NCBI GenBank assembly: GCA_942493375.1
Contig: OW818698.1
Span: forward strand, 5,332,001 to 5,396,000
DNA: 64,000 bases
Direction of reading: 5' to 3'
Source of the DNA: G942493375 sp942493375
GTDB taxonomy: Bacteria > Armatimonadota > UBA5829
Numbering within the stretch: position 1 is the first letter of the stretch; each line of letters starts with the position of its first letter. Positions 1-8,161 of this stretch are shown one piece after another. A model generated the notes under the pieces. The model searched no databases and had not been told where the DNA came from. It worked only from the letters and a program-made list of their open reading frames with translations. The position numbers and the translations under genes are program-made.

Positions 1-474
1 TGACGCGATCTTCCCGTTTTTGCCGATTACGAACGCCGTGGGAATACCATTAGCTTCTGCTGCCCTCATCCAGGACTCTGCCATGGTACCCTTCATATCG
101 TCCAATCCGACATTGTAGACCATCTTATCACCCTGCTCTTTTACAAACTTGGTGATTTTTGCTACATATTCGGCTTGGGTCTTGACGTCCCGTGTATCCC
201 AGACATTAATGCCGGAAAATGAAACTTTACCTTTATATTTTTTTGCTAGTTCTGTAAGATGTGGGATGCTTTGTAGGCATGGGCCACACCAGGTTGCCCA
301 GAACTCTACAACATACACCTTACCTGGCAGGAATTTAGTGACGGGCAGGCCTTTGACCCATTTCGAGGCTTTCAGTGGCGGAGGGGTGCTTCCAACCCCC
401 AACTTGGCAGCATTTGCAGCCCCGGTTGCTGCCAGAATTGCGGTTAGGACAAGAACAGTGACGATATTCTTCAT
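1..474 (-). CDS. TlpA/ResA-like thiol-disulfide oxidoreductase (3' end beyond window)
   Basis: Reading the minus strand from ATG at 474 gives an open frame of 158 codons that runs off the window. It starts with a signal peptide (MKNIVTVLVLTAILAATGAA) and then a thioredoxin-like fold with VEFWATWCGPC, the CxxC redox motif of TlpA/ResA/DsbE proteins. Later GINVWDTR and GIPTAFVIGKNGKI are typical strands around the cis-Pro region. Family knowledge: such proteins reduce or isomerise disulfides outside the cytoplasmic membrane. A strong AGGAGG lies 9 bases before the ATG. The partner substrate is unknown, and the 3' neighbour is outside the window. A 7-bp-arm hairpin (489-505) touches the ribosome binding site. 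Confidence 0.88.
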   Translation of the reverse strand, partial: MKNIVTVLVLTAILAATGAANAAKLGVGSTPPPLKASKWVKGLPVTKFLPGKVYVVEFWATWCGPCLQSIPHLTELAKKYKGKVSFSGINVWDTRDVKTQAEYVAKITKFVKEQGDKMVYNVGLDDMKGTMAESWMRAAEANGIPTAFVIGKNGKIAS

Positions 475-488
475 ATTGGGCCTTTCCT

Positions 489-505
489 CCTGTGTCTGAC
501 ACAGG
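489..505 (-). promoter_or_regulatory. Hairpin abutting the ribosome binding site of the TlpA-like gene
   Basis: CCTGTGT and ACACAGG form a perfect 7-bp palindrome with a 3-base centre. On the minus strand its last bases run into the AGGAGG that precedes the TlpA-like start, so folding could limit ribosome access. It could equally be a protein operator. Seen directly; the function is inference. Confidence 0.35.
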
Positions 506-612
506 CTTACATGATGTTGCAATCAGTTTGCATCGTTTTGCATTTGGATGTCAACAAGGTCGACTCATTGACGCTCCAAGTTCGAAGCCGTTATACTTGG
601 TCAGTATATATG

Positions 613-689
613 TAGCCCGCTTTATTCACCAAGCTTCGCTTTTGCCTGGCATTAGGGGCAAAAGCTGAGTCAGTCATGAATAATGCGGG
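613..689. repeat. Dispersed palindromic repeat, GCCCGC family, copy 1
   Basis: The ends TAGCCCGCTTTATTCACCA and ATGAATAATGCGGG are an imperfect inverted repeat enclosing a second stem (CTTTTGCC / GGCAAAAG). An inverted copy with the same ends lies at 51990-52070, and a half copy lies at 15891-15907. The in-frame ATG at 676 falls inside this repeat, which argues against it as the start of the next gene. Confidence 0.75.
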
Positions 690-732
690 TGTAGGTTATA
701 CGTTGCATTATTTACTTGAAAGGAAACCATTG

Positions 733-3700
733 ATGAAACCTGGCATTTGTAAAATATCAAATATTCTCTTGATAGTATGTGCTCTTGTTGGAATTGCTGG
801 ATATAGATCAGGAGCAATTACAAAGAGTGAGGCAACAGTAACAATTCCACGAGCTAACATGGGCGCTGCCGAAGTGCCATTCTTATATGATTATACGAAC
901 AAAAGAATCAGTCTGATCAAAAAAGCTACCTGTCTCGCTAGTTTTGATGAGCAGGCGGTCATCTTTTATATCAATATTCCCAAAAAGGCTGACTATAAAC
1001 CGGGTGGACTGGATGTGCGAGATGGGGCTATATGGAACGATGACAGGATTGAAGTATTCCTGCAGCCCTATGGAACTGCTTCTATGTATCAGTTTATAGT
1101 GAATGCAGCAGGGACTCTGTATGATTCCCGCGATAAAGATAAAGGCTGGAATGGTTCAGTTGCATACAATGTACAAATCAATCCCGACAGCTGGAACGTT
1201 CATATCAGGGTGCCTTTCTCAGATATGGACTTCAATCTTGGAGACGGTAACACATTCAAGTGCAATGTGGCAGTTGCTTCCAACGAACCCGGAAACACTT
1301 TCTGCTTGACATGGAACCAACTGCCGATTGATTTTATGGATGTATCTTTATTCGGAACATTGAGGCTTGCCACCAATTCACTGTGTGTTAAGAGTCTGAG
1401 CCTGAGTGATATCATATATGGCCCGGAGGGGGCAGTTGTCACTGCTGACTACACTGTTTTTAACCCATCTGATAAAGAACAGGTTGTTGCAATGCCTGGT
1501 GGCAGCACCGCAGTCCCTGCAGGATCTGAGGTTAAGATATCCGACAAGATCAAGCTGGACACAAAGTCGGTTACTGTCATGAATCTCTCCGTTGGTGAAG
1601 TGTTTAAATATAATGCTGAATTGGTAAACAGCATTGTCCCTCAGATCGAGCTTGTTGCCAATAATCCTTACGATTTTACTGTCAAAATTCGCAATGCTGA
1701 AGTAATGTCCCGGTTTGTTGACTCAGTTACTCTCAGTGTTGATGGCAAACAGGTGTTAAAGAGTCTTCTGAGTGAGTTAAGCAAAAAAACACTCAGCACA
1801 AAGACATGGAAACCCGGAGACCACAAATTCGAATACACATTCCTCTCCAAAGATGGAATAGCTTTCACCAAAGCTTCTGAGAATGTTTTTACATTCAAAC
1901 AGGAAAAATCCGGTTATACAATCGCTAAACTGAATGCATCCCGCTACTATGCTCCAGTTAGTTATAAGAACAATAGAGTATCCGCTGCGCGAAGCGTATA
2001 TGACCTTTCAAAAGGGATATTCCCTTCTCAGATCAAAGTAGAAAACCGTCCGGTGCTGGATAAGCCCATAAGCATACTCTTCGACGGTAAGACATTACCG
2101 TTGAATGGCACCGTTCGCAAAGTATCAAGCAATAAGAACCAGGTCCGTCTAACCTCGACCAGCAAAGCAGGCAACAAGACTGTAACTGTGCAGGCCGATC
2201 ATCAATATGATGGCTACACATGGTATGACGTCACCATAAAGTCCAATACACAGTTTGAATATGGTCCGTTGGATGTAGTAATCCCATTGAAACTCGACTC
2301 TGACATTATCATGAGCAACGAGATGTTCTACTATGACGAACTCTTCGGTAAACAGAAAATCACCAACATAGGTGCTCCAACGGATATCAGAGGTATTGAC
2401 TACAACAACAAGTTCATCCCTCACGCGCGTCTTCTCAAAGATGGAGAGAACCTTAAACTCCCACTCACATCCTGGATTTCTCTCGCAACCGATACAGATG
2501 AAAAATACCGTGGATTGGGTATCTCCAGTGAAGGCCCTACCGGTTGGAACCTGAAAAGCTACGACAATGTCTACCAGATAACTCGTGGAACAGATGGCAG
2601 AGTCAGCCTTGTTATGCATATTAGTGATGGTCTGACGCGCTGGAAAACCAAAGAAATCAAGTTCTCCTTCGGTCTGGAACCATTCCCAATCCGTAAATAC
2701 AAGAACGATTTCCATAAAAACTTCCGCATGGATCTTACATTCTGGCCAAAGGCCTATGAGTGCATGGACAAGACTGTTGCTGGAGAGAGTATGCCTTTCT
2801 TTGACAGGCTGGCTAAAGAAGGCGTGAAGATAGAATTATGCCATGAGCGCTGGACCGAATTTGAGAACTACTGGAACGGCGGCTGCAATGAAGCTGACAT
2901 AATGAAAACGATTCCGGTTGCCAAAAAAGCCGGAATTGATCTGTTCTTCTACTTCGGATTCCTGATCTCCAATAAGATCCCTGAATTTCCTCTTTATCAC
3001 GATATTGTAATGATCAAGCCCAGCGGTTACCCGGACAATGGATTCATGCCATATGCATATTACCAGCAGGGCGATCCCGACCAGGCAGCTTTTGGTGTAT
3101 GTTATAACAGCATCTGGGGGGATCGTTACATACAGGGAGTATCGGATGCAATCAAGCGTTATAACCTTGCCGGAGTCTACTACGATGGAGGGCCACTTGC
3201 TGCTGGTTGCGCCAACCTCAAACACGGCTGTGGTGTTATTGACCGCTATGGACGGTTGATCGTGACAATCCCAGTCAGAGCCTATAGACGAATGGGCGAA
3301 GCAATCTATAACGCCGGTGTTAAAATCAGACCTGACTTTGCAACAGATATCGGTCTGAATGCCCCAACACCTCCTGCAATGGGACTAGCTGGCTCTTATT
3401 GGACAGGTGAAGGGACCTTACTGTTCGATACTTCCAGCCGTGTTCGCCCGGAAGATACCAGAGGTTTACTCAATGGGAAACTGTATGGTATTCCGTGCGA
3501 TCTTATAAAGAGACCTGAAGTAAGTCTGGATACAAGCTGGGCAGAATCTCTGATAATGGACACCTACCCGAGGCTTGCAGTAGGTGGAGGAAAAGAGTGG
3601 GTTCAGATGACCCAGAAAGTCTGGGGTCTATACGACAAATACCAGCTGACATCTGATACTTTCACTCCCTTCTACACCAGGTCCAATAAAGTAGTCAGCG

Positions 3701-3933
3701 ACAACAAAGATATCTTCGTCAGCTACTATGAAACCAAGAAAGTTTTAGTATTAGTAGTATCCAACTACTGGACACAGCAGGAACAGAAAGTCAACCTGGA
3801 TCTGTCAGCATTCACCGGTCTGAACACCAAAGTCCGCGACACCTGGTTCGAGGAAGACTTCACCTTGAACAACAATAAAGTCTCCCTCACAATCCCCTGG
3901 GGATACATGAGACTATTGGTAATAGAAAAGTAA
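733..3933 (+). CDS. Large secreted glycoside-hydrolase-like protein with N-terminal CBM9-like domain
   Basis: The product is 1066 residues. I chose ATG 733 over the in-frame ATG 676. It has AAAGGA upstream and begins a signal peptide (MKPGICKISNILLIVCALVG), whereas 676 lies in a dispersed repeat. About residues 40-190 look like a CBM9-type beta-sandwich (WNDDRIEVFLQPYG, FIVNAAGTLYDSR). The central part is beta-rich. The C-terminal 400 residues look like a TIM barrel followed by a small beta domain (MDLTFWPKAYE, GVYYDGG, GLYDKYQL). This resembles the glycosidase-like DUF6067/GH123 neighbourhood, but I cannot assign a numbered family or substrate. Likely extracellular or periplasmic. No close operon partner. 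Confidence 0.7.
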   Translation: MKPGICKISNILLIVCALVGIAGYRSGAITKSEATVTIPRANMGAAEVPFLYDYTNKRISLIKKATCLASFDEQAVIFYINIPKKADYKPGGLDVRDGAIWNDDRIEVFLQPYGTASMYQFIVNAAGTLYDSRDKDKGWNGSVAYNVQINPDSWNVHIRVPFSDMDFNLGDGNTFKCNVAVASNEPGNTFCLTWNQLPIDFMDVSLFGTLRLATNSLCVKSLSLSDIIYGPEGAVVTADYTVFNPSDKEQVVAMPGGSTAVPAGSEVKISDKIKLDTKSVTVMNLSVGEVFKYNAELVNSIVPQIELVANNPYDFTVKIRNAEVMSRFVDSVTLSVDGKQVLKSLLSELSKKTLSTKTWKPGDHKFEYTFLSKDGIAFTKASENVFTFKQEKSGYTIAKLNASRYYAPVSYKNNRVSAARSVYDLSKGIFPSQIKVENRPVLDKPISILFDGKTLPLNGTVRKVSSNKNQVRLTSTSKAGNKTVTVQADHQYDGYTWYDVTIKSNTQFEYGPLDVVIPLKLDSDIIMSNEMFYYDELFGKQKITNIGAPTDIRGIDYNNKFIPHARLLKDGENLKLPLTSWISLATDTDEKYRGLGISSEGPTGWNLKSYDNVYQITRGTDGRVSLVMHISDGLTRWKTKEIKFSFGLEPFPIRKYKNDFHKNFRMDLTFWPKAYECMDKTVAGESMPFFDRLAKEGVKIELCHERWTEFENYWNGGCNEADIMKTIPVAKKAGIDLFFYFGFLISNKIPEFPLYHDIVMIKPSGYPDNGFMPYAYYQQGDPDQAAFGVCYNSIWGDRYIQGVSDAIKRYNLAGVYYDGGPLAAGCANLKHGCGVIDRYGRLIVTIPVRAYRRMGEAIYNAGVKIRPDFATDIGLNAPTPPAMGLAGSYWTGEGTLLFDTSSRVRPEDTRGLLNGKLYGIPCDLIKRPEVSLDTSWAESLIMDTYPRLAVGGGKEWVQMTQKVWGLYDKYQLTSDTFTPFYTRSNKVVSDNKDIFVSYYETKKVLVLVVSNYWTQQEQKVNLDLSAFTGLNTKVRDTWFEEDFTLNNNKVSLTIPWGYMRLLVIEK

Positions 3934-4196
3934 TATTACAACCTGTATGATTCACCGTAGGGAGGCCCTCCGCGGCCTCCCGTCCAAATTCGCTGATATA
4001 TCTCTTTTTCGCGTATTTGGCGAATTTAGCGGTTATCTATCCCAAAAAATCTGCGTTAATCTGCGTAATCTGCGGATATTAATTTCCCCTTTGCCACACC
4101 CAGCTTGCACGTATTCAACTCTCTTGGTAGTATGAAGTAGTCCGTATTGGTTTTGCGCCTGCGGGATCAAAGGTTTTAGTAAGAGGTAAGAAGTAT
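3934..4196. other. Intergenic region with palindromic and simple repeats
   Basis: It holds a GC-rich hairpin (GGAGGCC ... GGCCTCC, 3960-3980) soon after the upstream stop, which may stabilise or end the transcript but lacks a T-run. Around 4045-4080 is a short internally repeated motif (ATCTGCGTTAATCTGCGTA). I see no gene. The ribosome binding site AAGAGG (4181-4186) of the next gene is at the end. Confidence 0.5.
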
Positions 4197-5312
4197 TTGG
4201 AAGAGATAAAATTCGGACTGAGATCGGGATTTACAGTGCCGCGTGCAAGTATGGGGACAATGCGCTTGCCGGAAGACCACGATGAAGCTGTTGCACTCCT
4301 CAGGCACGCTATAGATTCCGGAATGAAATATATAGACACAAGCCGTGGATATGGCGAATCCGAGATCAAAATCGGTAAAGCCCTGAAAGACGGTTACCGG
4401 GAGAAAGTTATCCTCTCCACCAAATGGTGCCCGTGGGTTATGAAAGTCGAGGAGTCAGACGATACTTCATCAGATTGTATGCGCAAACGTATAGAAGAGT
4501 CGATGACCCGACTGGATGTAGACTATCTGGATTACTACCAGATATGGAACATAGACAGCCGCGAGCATTATGACCAGGCAATTGCCAAAGGTGGAATGCT
4601 GGAAGGCGTTCAGAAGGCAATGTCTGATGGATTGGTAGGCCATACCGGCTTCACCACTCACGACAATGTAGAGAACCTGCTGACATACATAGAAGAAGCA
4701 GACTGGTGTGAGATTATTCTCTTTACCTACAACCTGCTAAACCAATCCTATGGCCCGGCAATAGAAGCAGCACACAAAAAAGGTATCGGCACGGTCATTA
4801 TGAACCCTGTCGGTGGTGGCATTCTTAATAACCCCAGCGTGTTTCTGAATGAGCTTGTAAATAAGTCGGGCTCTATTTCAGCTGCTGATCTTGGAATTAG
4901 ATACCTGATGTCCAATCCCTCGGTTACCACCATAATAGCCGGGATTAACAAAATGTCGGATGTGGATAACACCATAAACTCCGTCAATGCCGGCTCCTTT
5001 ACCGTGCCCATAATGGAATCTATCCAGGCAGCGATAACTGGAGTAGCGATGGACAAAGAGCAGTTCTGCACTGGATGCCGGTACTGTATGCCATGCCCGC
5101 AGGATATAGATATTCCTGCCGTAATGTCCGCCATATCCGACTTCCGCCTCTGGGGTTTCCAGCAATCTGCAAAAGATGCGTACCATGCAATGAAAACCCC
5201 CGGTGCCGAAGCCTGTGTAAAATGTGGAGCCTGCGAAGCTAAATGCACCCAGCATCTGGGTATAATGGAAGAAATGGGTTACGCCCTAAACACTTTCGGC
5301 CCAAAAGCATAA
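4197..5312 (+). CDS. Aldo/keto reductase with C-terminal two-cluster ferredoxin domain
   Basis: The product is 371 residues with a TTG start, preceded by AAGAGG ten bases upstream. Residues 1-275 form the aldo/keto reductase barrel (YIDTSRGYGESE, VILSTKW). The tail has two [4Fe-4S] motifs, CTGCRYCMPC and CVKCGACEAKC. This matches the COG1453-type predicted oxidoreductases with a ferredoxin domain, which are cytoplasmic and likely act on sugars or aldehydes. Of the AKR tetrad, Asp47, Tyr52 and Lys76 are visible. The expected His after the DYYQI strand is Trp117 (QIWNID), which is unusual and may alter catalysis. It stands alone between repeat-filled gaps upstream of a sialidase-like gene. Confidence 0.88.
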   Translation: MEEIKFGLRSGFTVPRASMGTMRLPEDHDEAVALLRHAIDSGMKYIDTSRGYGESEIKIGKALKDGYREKVILSTKWCPWVMKVEESDDTSSDCMRKRIEESMTRLDVDYLDYYQIWNIDSREHYDQAIAKGGMLEGVQKAMSDGLVGHTGFTTHDNVENLLTYIEEADWCEIILFTYNLLNQSYGPAIEAAHKKGIGTVIMNPVGGGILNNPSVFLNELVNKSGSISAADLGIRYLMSNPSVTTIIAGINKMSDVDNTINSVNAGSFTVPIMESIQAAITGVAMDKEQFCTGCRYCMPCPQDIDIPAVMSAISDFRLWGFQQSAKDAYHAMKTPGAEACVKCGACEAKCTQHLGIMEEMGYALNTFGPKA

Positions 5313-5555
5313 GTTTTTAGTTGAGAGTGGAAAGTGGATAGTTAAAAGTTGAAAGTGGAGAGTTGAGATTGAATAGCTCTCTACCAGCTGTATAATACCA
5401 CCCCGCTAATTCCCCCTTTGAAGGGGGGTAGGGGGGATGTAAAGCAGTTGAAATATGCATCGGTATCAGAGCGCAGGGAACGCAGTTCCCGGAGCGCCGA
5501 TGCCGATGTACTACCTCTAGGAATAATTGAAGCACTTTGCTAGCTGAGAGTTCAT
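5313..5555. repeat. Intergenic repeat patchwork
   Basis: Three unrelated repeats lie in a row. First is a purine-rich degenerate tandem (GAGAGTGGAAAGTGGATAG-like units, about 5320-5372). Second is a GCTAATTCCCCCTTTGAAGG element (5405-5440) that recurs twice near 32.5 kb. Third is a hairpin with GCATCGG / CCGATG arms (5456-5509) that recurs at 22829-22909. No gene is visible. Confidence 0.7.
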
Positions 5556-6695
5556 GTGGGGTATAAAATGGAAGCTAATTTTCCGACCAATTCAACTTAC
5601 AATAAAGAAACTGCCAAACGCCTGTCAGTAGAACGCAGTTATCTCTATCAACCTTCTACCGAGTGGACATATTCCCACCACCCCCACATCACTCATTTCA
5701 ATGACTGCTTCTACGCAATCTGGTCGAATGGACATGTCAATGAAGATGATGTTGGCCAGAGAGTGCTGATCTCCAGATCATCTGATTTCATCACCTGGTC
5801 TGATCCAATGCCATTGCTAGATTCCCAACCCGGAAAGCACAACGAACTGGTCCTTACTGCTGCCGGTTTCCATAAATACGAAGATTTTATGGTAGCTTAT
5901 ATTGGGCAGTACGAATACGAACCGGAATGTGTGAAGAATGGAGCAAGGTTGCCCGACGATTCTGAGCATATGGATACCCTGCTGCGGGCGATGGTTACAC
6001 TCGATGGCATTACCTGGCAAGGACCGATCAGCATGAGAATCCCGATAGTTCCAAACCACGGCCCCCAACCAACATCGTCCGGTAGGCTCATAATCAGCGG
6101 AAATATCTCATTCCCCTATACTGATGATCCCACTGGGCTCTCAGGTTGGAAGATGACCGGGATATATCCGGCAGAGATGGCATCTGATATAGTTGATGAT
6201 TCCGAAAGCTTTCACTTAGTTCAAGAAGAAGCCGAATGGCCCGTAGGCTTGTGCGAAGGGTCATTCTTCGAGACTGACGATCATGTTCTACATATGCTAC
6301 TTAGAAGTAATGTGGACAAACTGTGGATTACAGAAAGCACAGATGATGGCACGACCTGGTCAGAACCACTGGAAACTGAATTCACAGACAATGCTACCAA
6401 GTTCCACTTCGGTCGCCTGCCTGATGGCCGTTTCTACTACGTAGGCTGCCCCGACCCAACCCCACGCTACCAGCGTTCGCCATTGGTATTGTCACTCTCC
6501 AAAGACGGAATATCCTTCGACCAACACTACATCCTTGCCGATCAACCGTACAAACAACTAACACAAGGCCTCTACAAAGGAGGAGAATACGGCTACCCCC
6601 ACACACTACTCCACGACAACGCCCTGCACATCATAGTCTCCCGCCAAAAAGAGGGAGTAGAAGTGCTGAGAGTGCAGCTGTCTGAACTGCAATAG
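5556..6695 (+). CDS. Sialidase-like six-bladed propeller hydrolase (BNR/Asp-box family)
   Basis: The product is 379 residues. The listed start is GTG 5556 with GAGAG just upstream. ATG 5568 (fourth codon later) is an equal alternative. Repeated Asp-box-like turns (ISRSSDFITW, TVTLDGITW, TESTDDGTTWSEP, LSLSKDGISF) mark the sialidase/neuraminidase superfamily propeller. There is no signal peptide, so it is probably cytoplasmic, which suggests intracellular processing of imported oligosaccharides. It is followed by a bidirectional terminator and the convergent GH4 gene. Exact glycosidic specificity cannot be told. A second, distinct member is at 24389-25492. Confidence 0.75.
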   Translation: MGYKMEANFPTNSTYNKETAKRLSVERSYLYQPSTEWTYSHHPHITHFNDCFYAIWSNGHVNEDDVGQRVLISRSSDFITWSDPMPLLDSQPGKHNELVLTAAGFHKYEDFMVAYIGQYEYEPECVKNGARLPDDSEHMDTLLRAMVTLDGITWQGPISMRIPIVPNHGPQPTSSGRLIISGNISFPYTDDPTGLSGWKMTGIYPAEMASDIVDDSESFHLVQEEAEWPVGLCEGSFFETDDHVLHMLLRSNVDKLWITESTDDGTTWSEPLETEFTDNATKFHFGRLPDGRFYYVGCPDPTPRYQRSPLVLSLSKDGISFDQHYILADQPYKQLTQGLYKGGEYGYPHTLLHDNALHIIVSRQKEGVEVLRVQLSELQ

Positions 6696-6710
6696 GCCTT
6701 GAGTCGAATA

Positions 6711-6750
6711 ATCTGACCGATCCGTCCGATCCGGCGGATCAGTCAGATTA
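6711..6750. terminator. Bidirectional rho-independent terminator
   Basis: AATCTGACCGATCCG (6711-6725) pairs with CGGATCAGTCAGATT (6736-6750), 14 of 15 bases, with a 10-base loop. AT-rich flanks lie on both sides, between the convergent sialidase-like and GH4 genes. Confidence 0.65.
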
Positions 6751-6758
6751 AATTATTC

Positions 6759-8081
6759 TCATCCAAACTGCAGCAATACATCCTTATGCGCGCTCAGCAC
6801 GTCATCTAAATACGATCTAGCCATATCTATATCCGTGATTAGAGGGTCTATCACCAGTGCCTGCAGAGCTTTGTTGGCGTCGCCTTCAACTGCTGCTTCT
6901 ACTGCCAGTTCTGCTATATCCAGCTGGCGGCTGATAAGGCTGTTTATGCCTTTGGGTAGATCACCCATCCTGCGGCCGTGGATTCCGTTTGATGATACAA
7001 ACGCGGGGACTTCCACCAGCGCTCCTTCCGGCAGGCTGGTGATGTAACCTTTGTTTGGGATGTTGGCCGCGATTTCTTCATACACCGGAGTCAACCCGGA
7101 GAGTGCGCAGATGATCGGGATTGCGCCTTCACCTGAAAGTCCGTGCACATCATCCATAGGGTTGGTTTCACCGGATATGTATCTGCCCATGCGTTCCTTG
7201 AAGTTACGTTCGTAGTTCCGGTAGAATGCCATATCTTTCGGATGCAGATGATAAGCCGCTCGGAGTCCATTGTCATCTCCTCGCCAGTGATGGGTGAAGT
7301 CGGTCATGTGGGTGTCATCCGGGACAGGTATGCGCCTGAATATTGCAGCCAGGTCGCGCGAGTATGCCATTCCCTCAACCTCTGTATTCAGGAACTTCGA
7401 GAGAGCCTCTTCCCACACGTTCTCTCCTGTCTCCTTGCAAACTGCATCAAAGACCCAAGTAAAGTGATTAATTCCGAACGATTGCACTATAACGTCACGT
7501 TCCAGCAGCTTGCTGAGCATGTTCTGTCCACCGAGTAACCCGTGGCACAGGCCTACTGTTGGAAGACTTGTGTAGTGGCTCAGAGCATGACTGACGCGGG
7601 TCATCGGGTTAGTGAAGTTAAGAATAACAGTTCCGGGTGCCAGGCGTTCAATATCCCGTGCAATTCCCAAAACCAACGGGATATTGCGCAGTGTAAGTGA
7701 AAGCCCGCCAGGTCCTCCGCACTCTCCCTGTGTCTCAACAATTCCATACTTGCGTGAAATAGCCAGATCAATATCCCAGCGTTCAATCCGGTCATCGGCA
7801 ACTGATAAGATAACAAAATCGGTTCCCGGCAGTAGATCACAACGCTTTGTCGATTTAGATACCTTAAGGCCCCATCCGGTGATATCACTGACTTTCTTGA
7901 ATACTTGAAATGCGGTTTCCAACCGGTTTTCATCTATATCAATAAGCCGAATATCAGCCCCACGCAGCTCCGGAGTCTGGCAAATATCCGTACACATAGA
8001 AAAACTAAACACCTGACTCCCCGCCCCAATAAGCGAAATAACGGGTTGACGCCGGGTCTGTATCGCAGTTTGGTTTTCCAT
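6759..8081 (-). CDS. GH4 family NAD-dependent glycosidase (alpha-galactosidase/alpha-glucosidase type)
   Basis: The product is 440 residues, the usual GH4 length. It has the Rossmann start VISLIGAGSQVFS and the acidic strand-end LIDIDENR. It also has NFTNPM, GLCHG (Cys179-His180) and GINHFTW (His206). Family knowledge: GH4 enzymes use NAD+ and a divalent metal held by the Cys and His, and cleave by oxidation-elimination. The sequence looks closer to the AglA/LplD alpha-galactosidase or alpha-galacturonidase side than to 6-phospho-glucosidases. The ATG is preceded by GGAG. Cytoplasmic. It is followed upstream by the URO-D-like gene in the same direction, and the two are likely co-transcribed and controlled by the divergent AraC protein (inference). 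Confidence 0.88.
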   Translation of the reverse strand: MENQTAIQTRRQPVISLIGAGSQVFSFSMCTDICQTPELRGADIRLIDIDENRLETAFQVFKKVSDITGWGLKVSKSTKRCDLLPGTDFVILSVADDRIERWDIDLAISRKYGIVETQGECGGPGGLSLTLRNIPLVLGIARDIERLAPGTVILNFTNPMTRVSHALSHYTSLPTVGLCHGLLGGQNMLSKLLERDVIVQSFGINHFTWVFDAVCKETGENVWEEALSKFLNTEVEGMAYSRDLAAIFRRIPVPDDTHMTDFTHHWRGDDNGLRAAYHLHPKDMAFYRNYERNFKERMGRYISGETNPMDDVHGLSGEGAIPIICALSGLTPVYEEIAANIPNKGYITSLPEGALVEVPAFVSSNGIHGRRMGDLPKGINSLISRQLDIAELAVEAAVEGDANKALQALVIDPLITDIDMARSYLDDVLSAHKDVLLQFG

Positions 8082-8161
8082 ATAAATCTCCTTGAAACTC
8101 CCGTCCTGTTAATCTTGAAAATCTTGTTAATCCTGTCTAATAATGACTTAAGTGAATCAGG

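Noticed and set aside
149..499. Plus-strand open frame of 116 codons
   Set aside because: It lies opposite the TlpA-like gene, which has a signal peptide, CxxC motif and ribosome site on the minus strand.
676..732. Longer N-terminus for the first large hydrolase
   Set aside because: The ATG at 676 lies inside a dispersed repeat and would hide the signal peptide that starts at 733.
8098..8145. Attachment-site-like repeat TCCTGTTAATC near GH4
   Set aside because: It recurs as a simple palindromic motif near 25600-25635 and has no integrase partner. Treated as another intergenic repeat.
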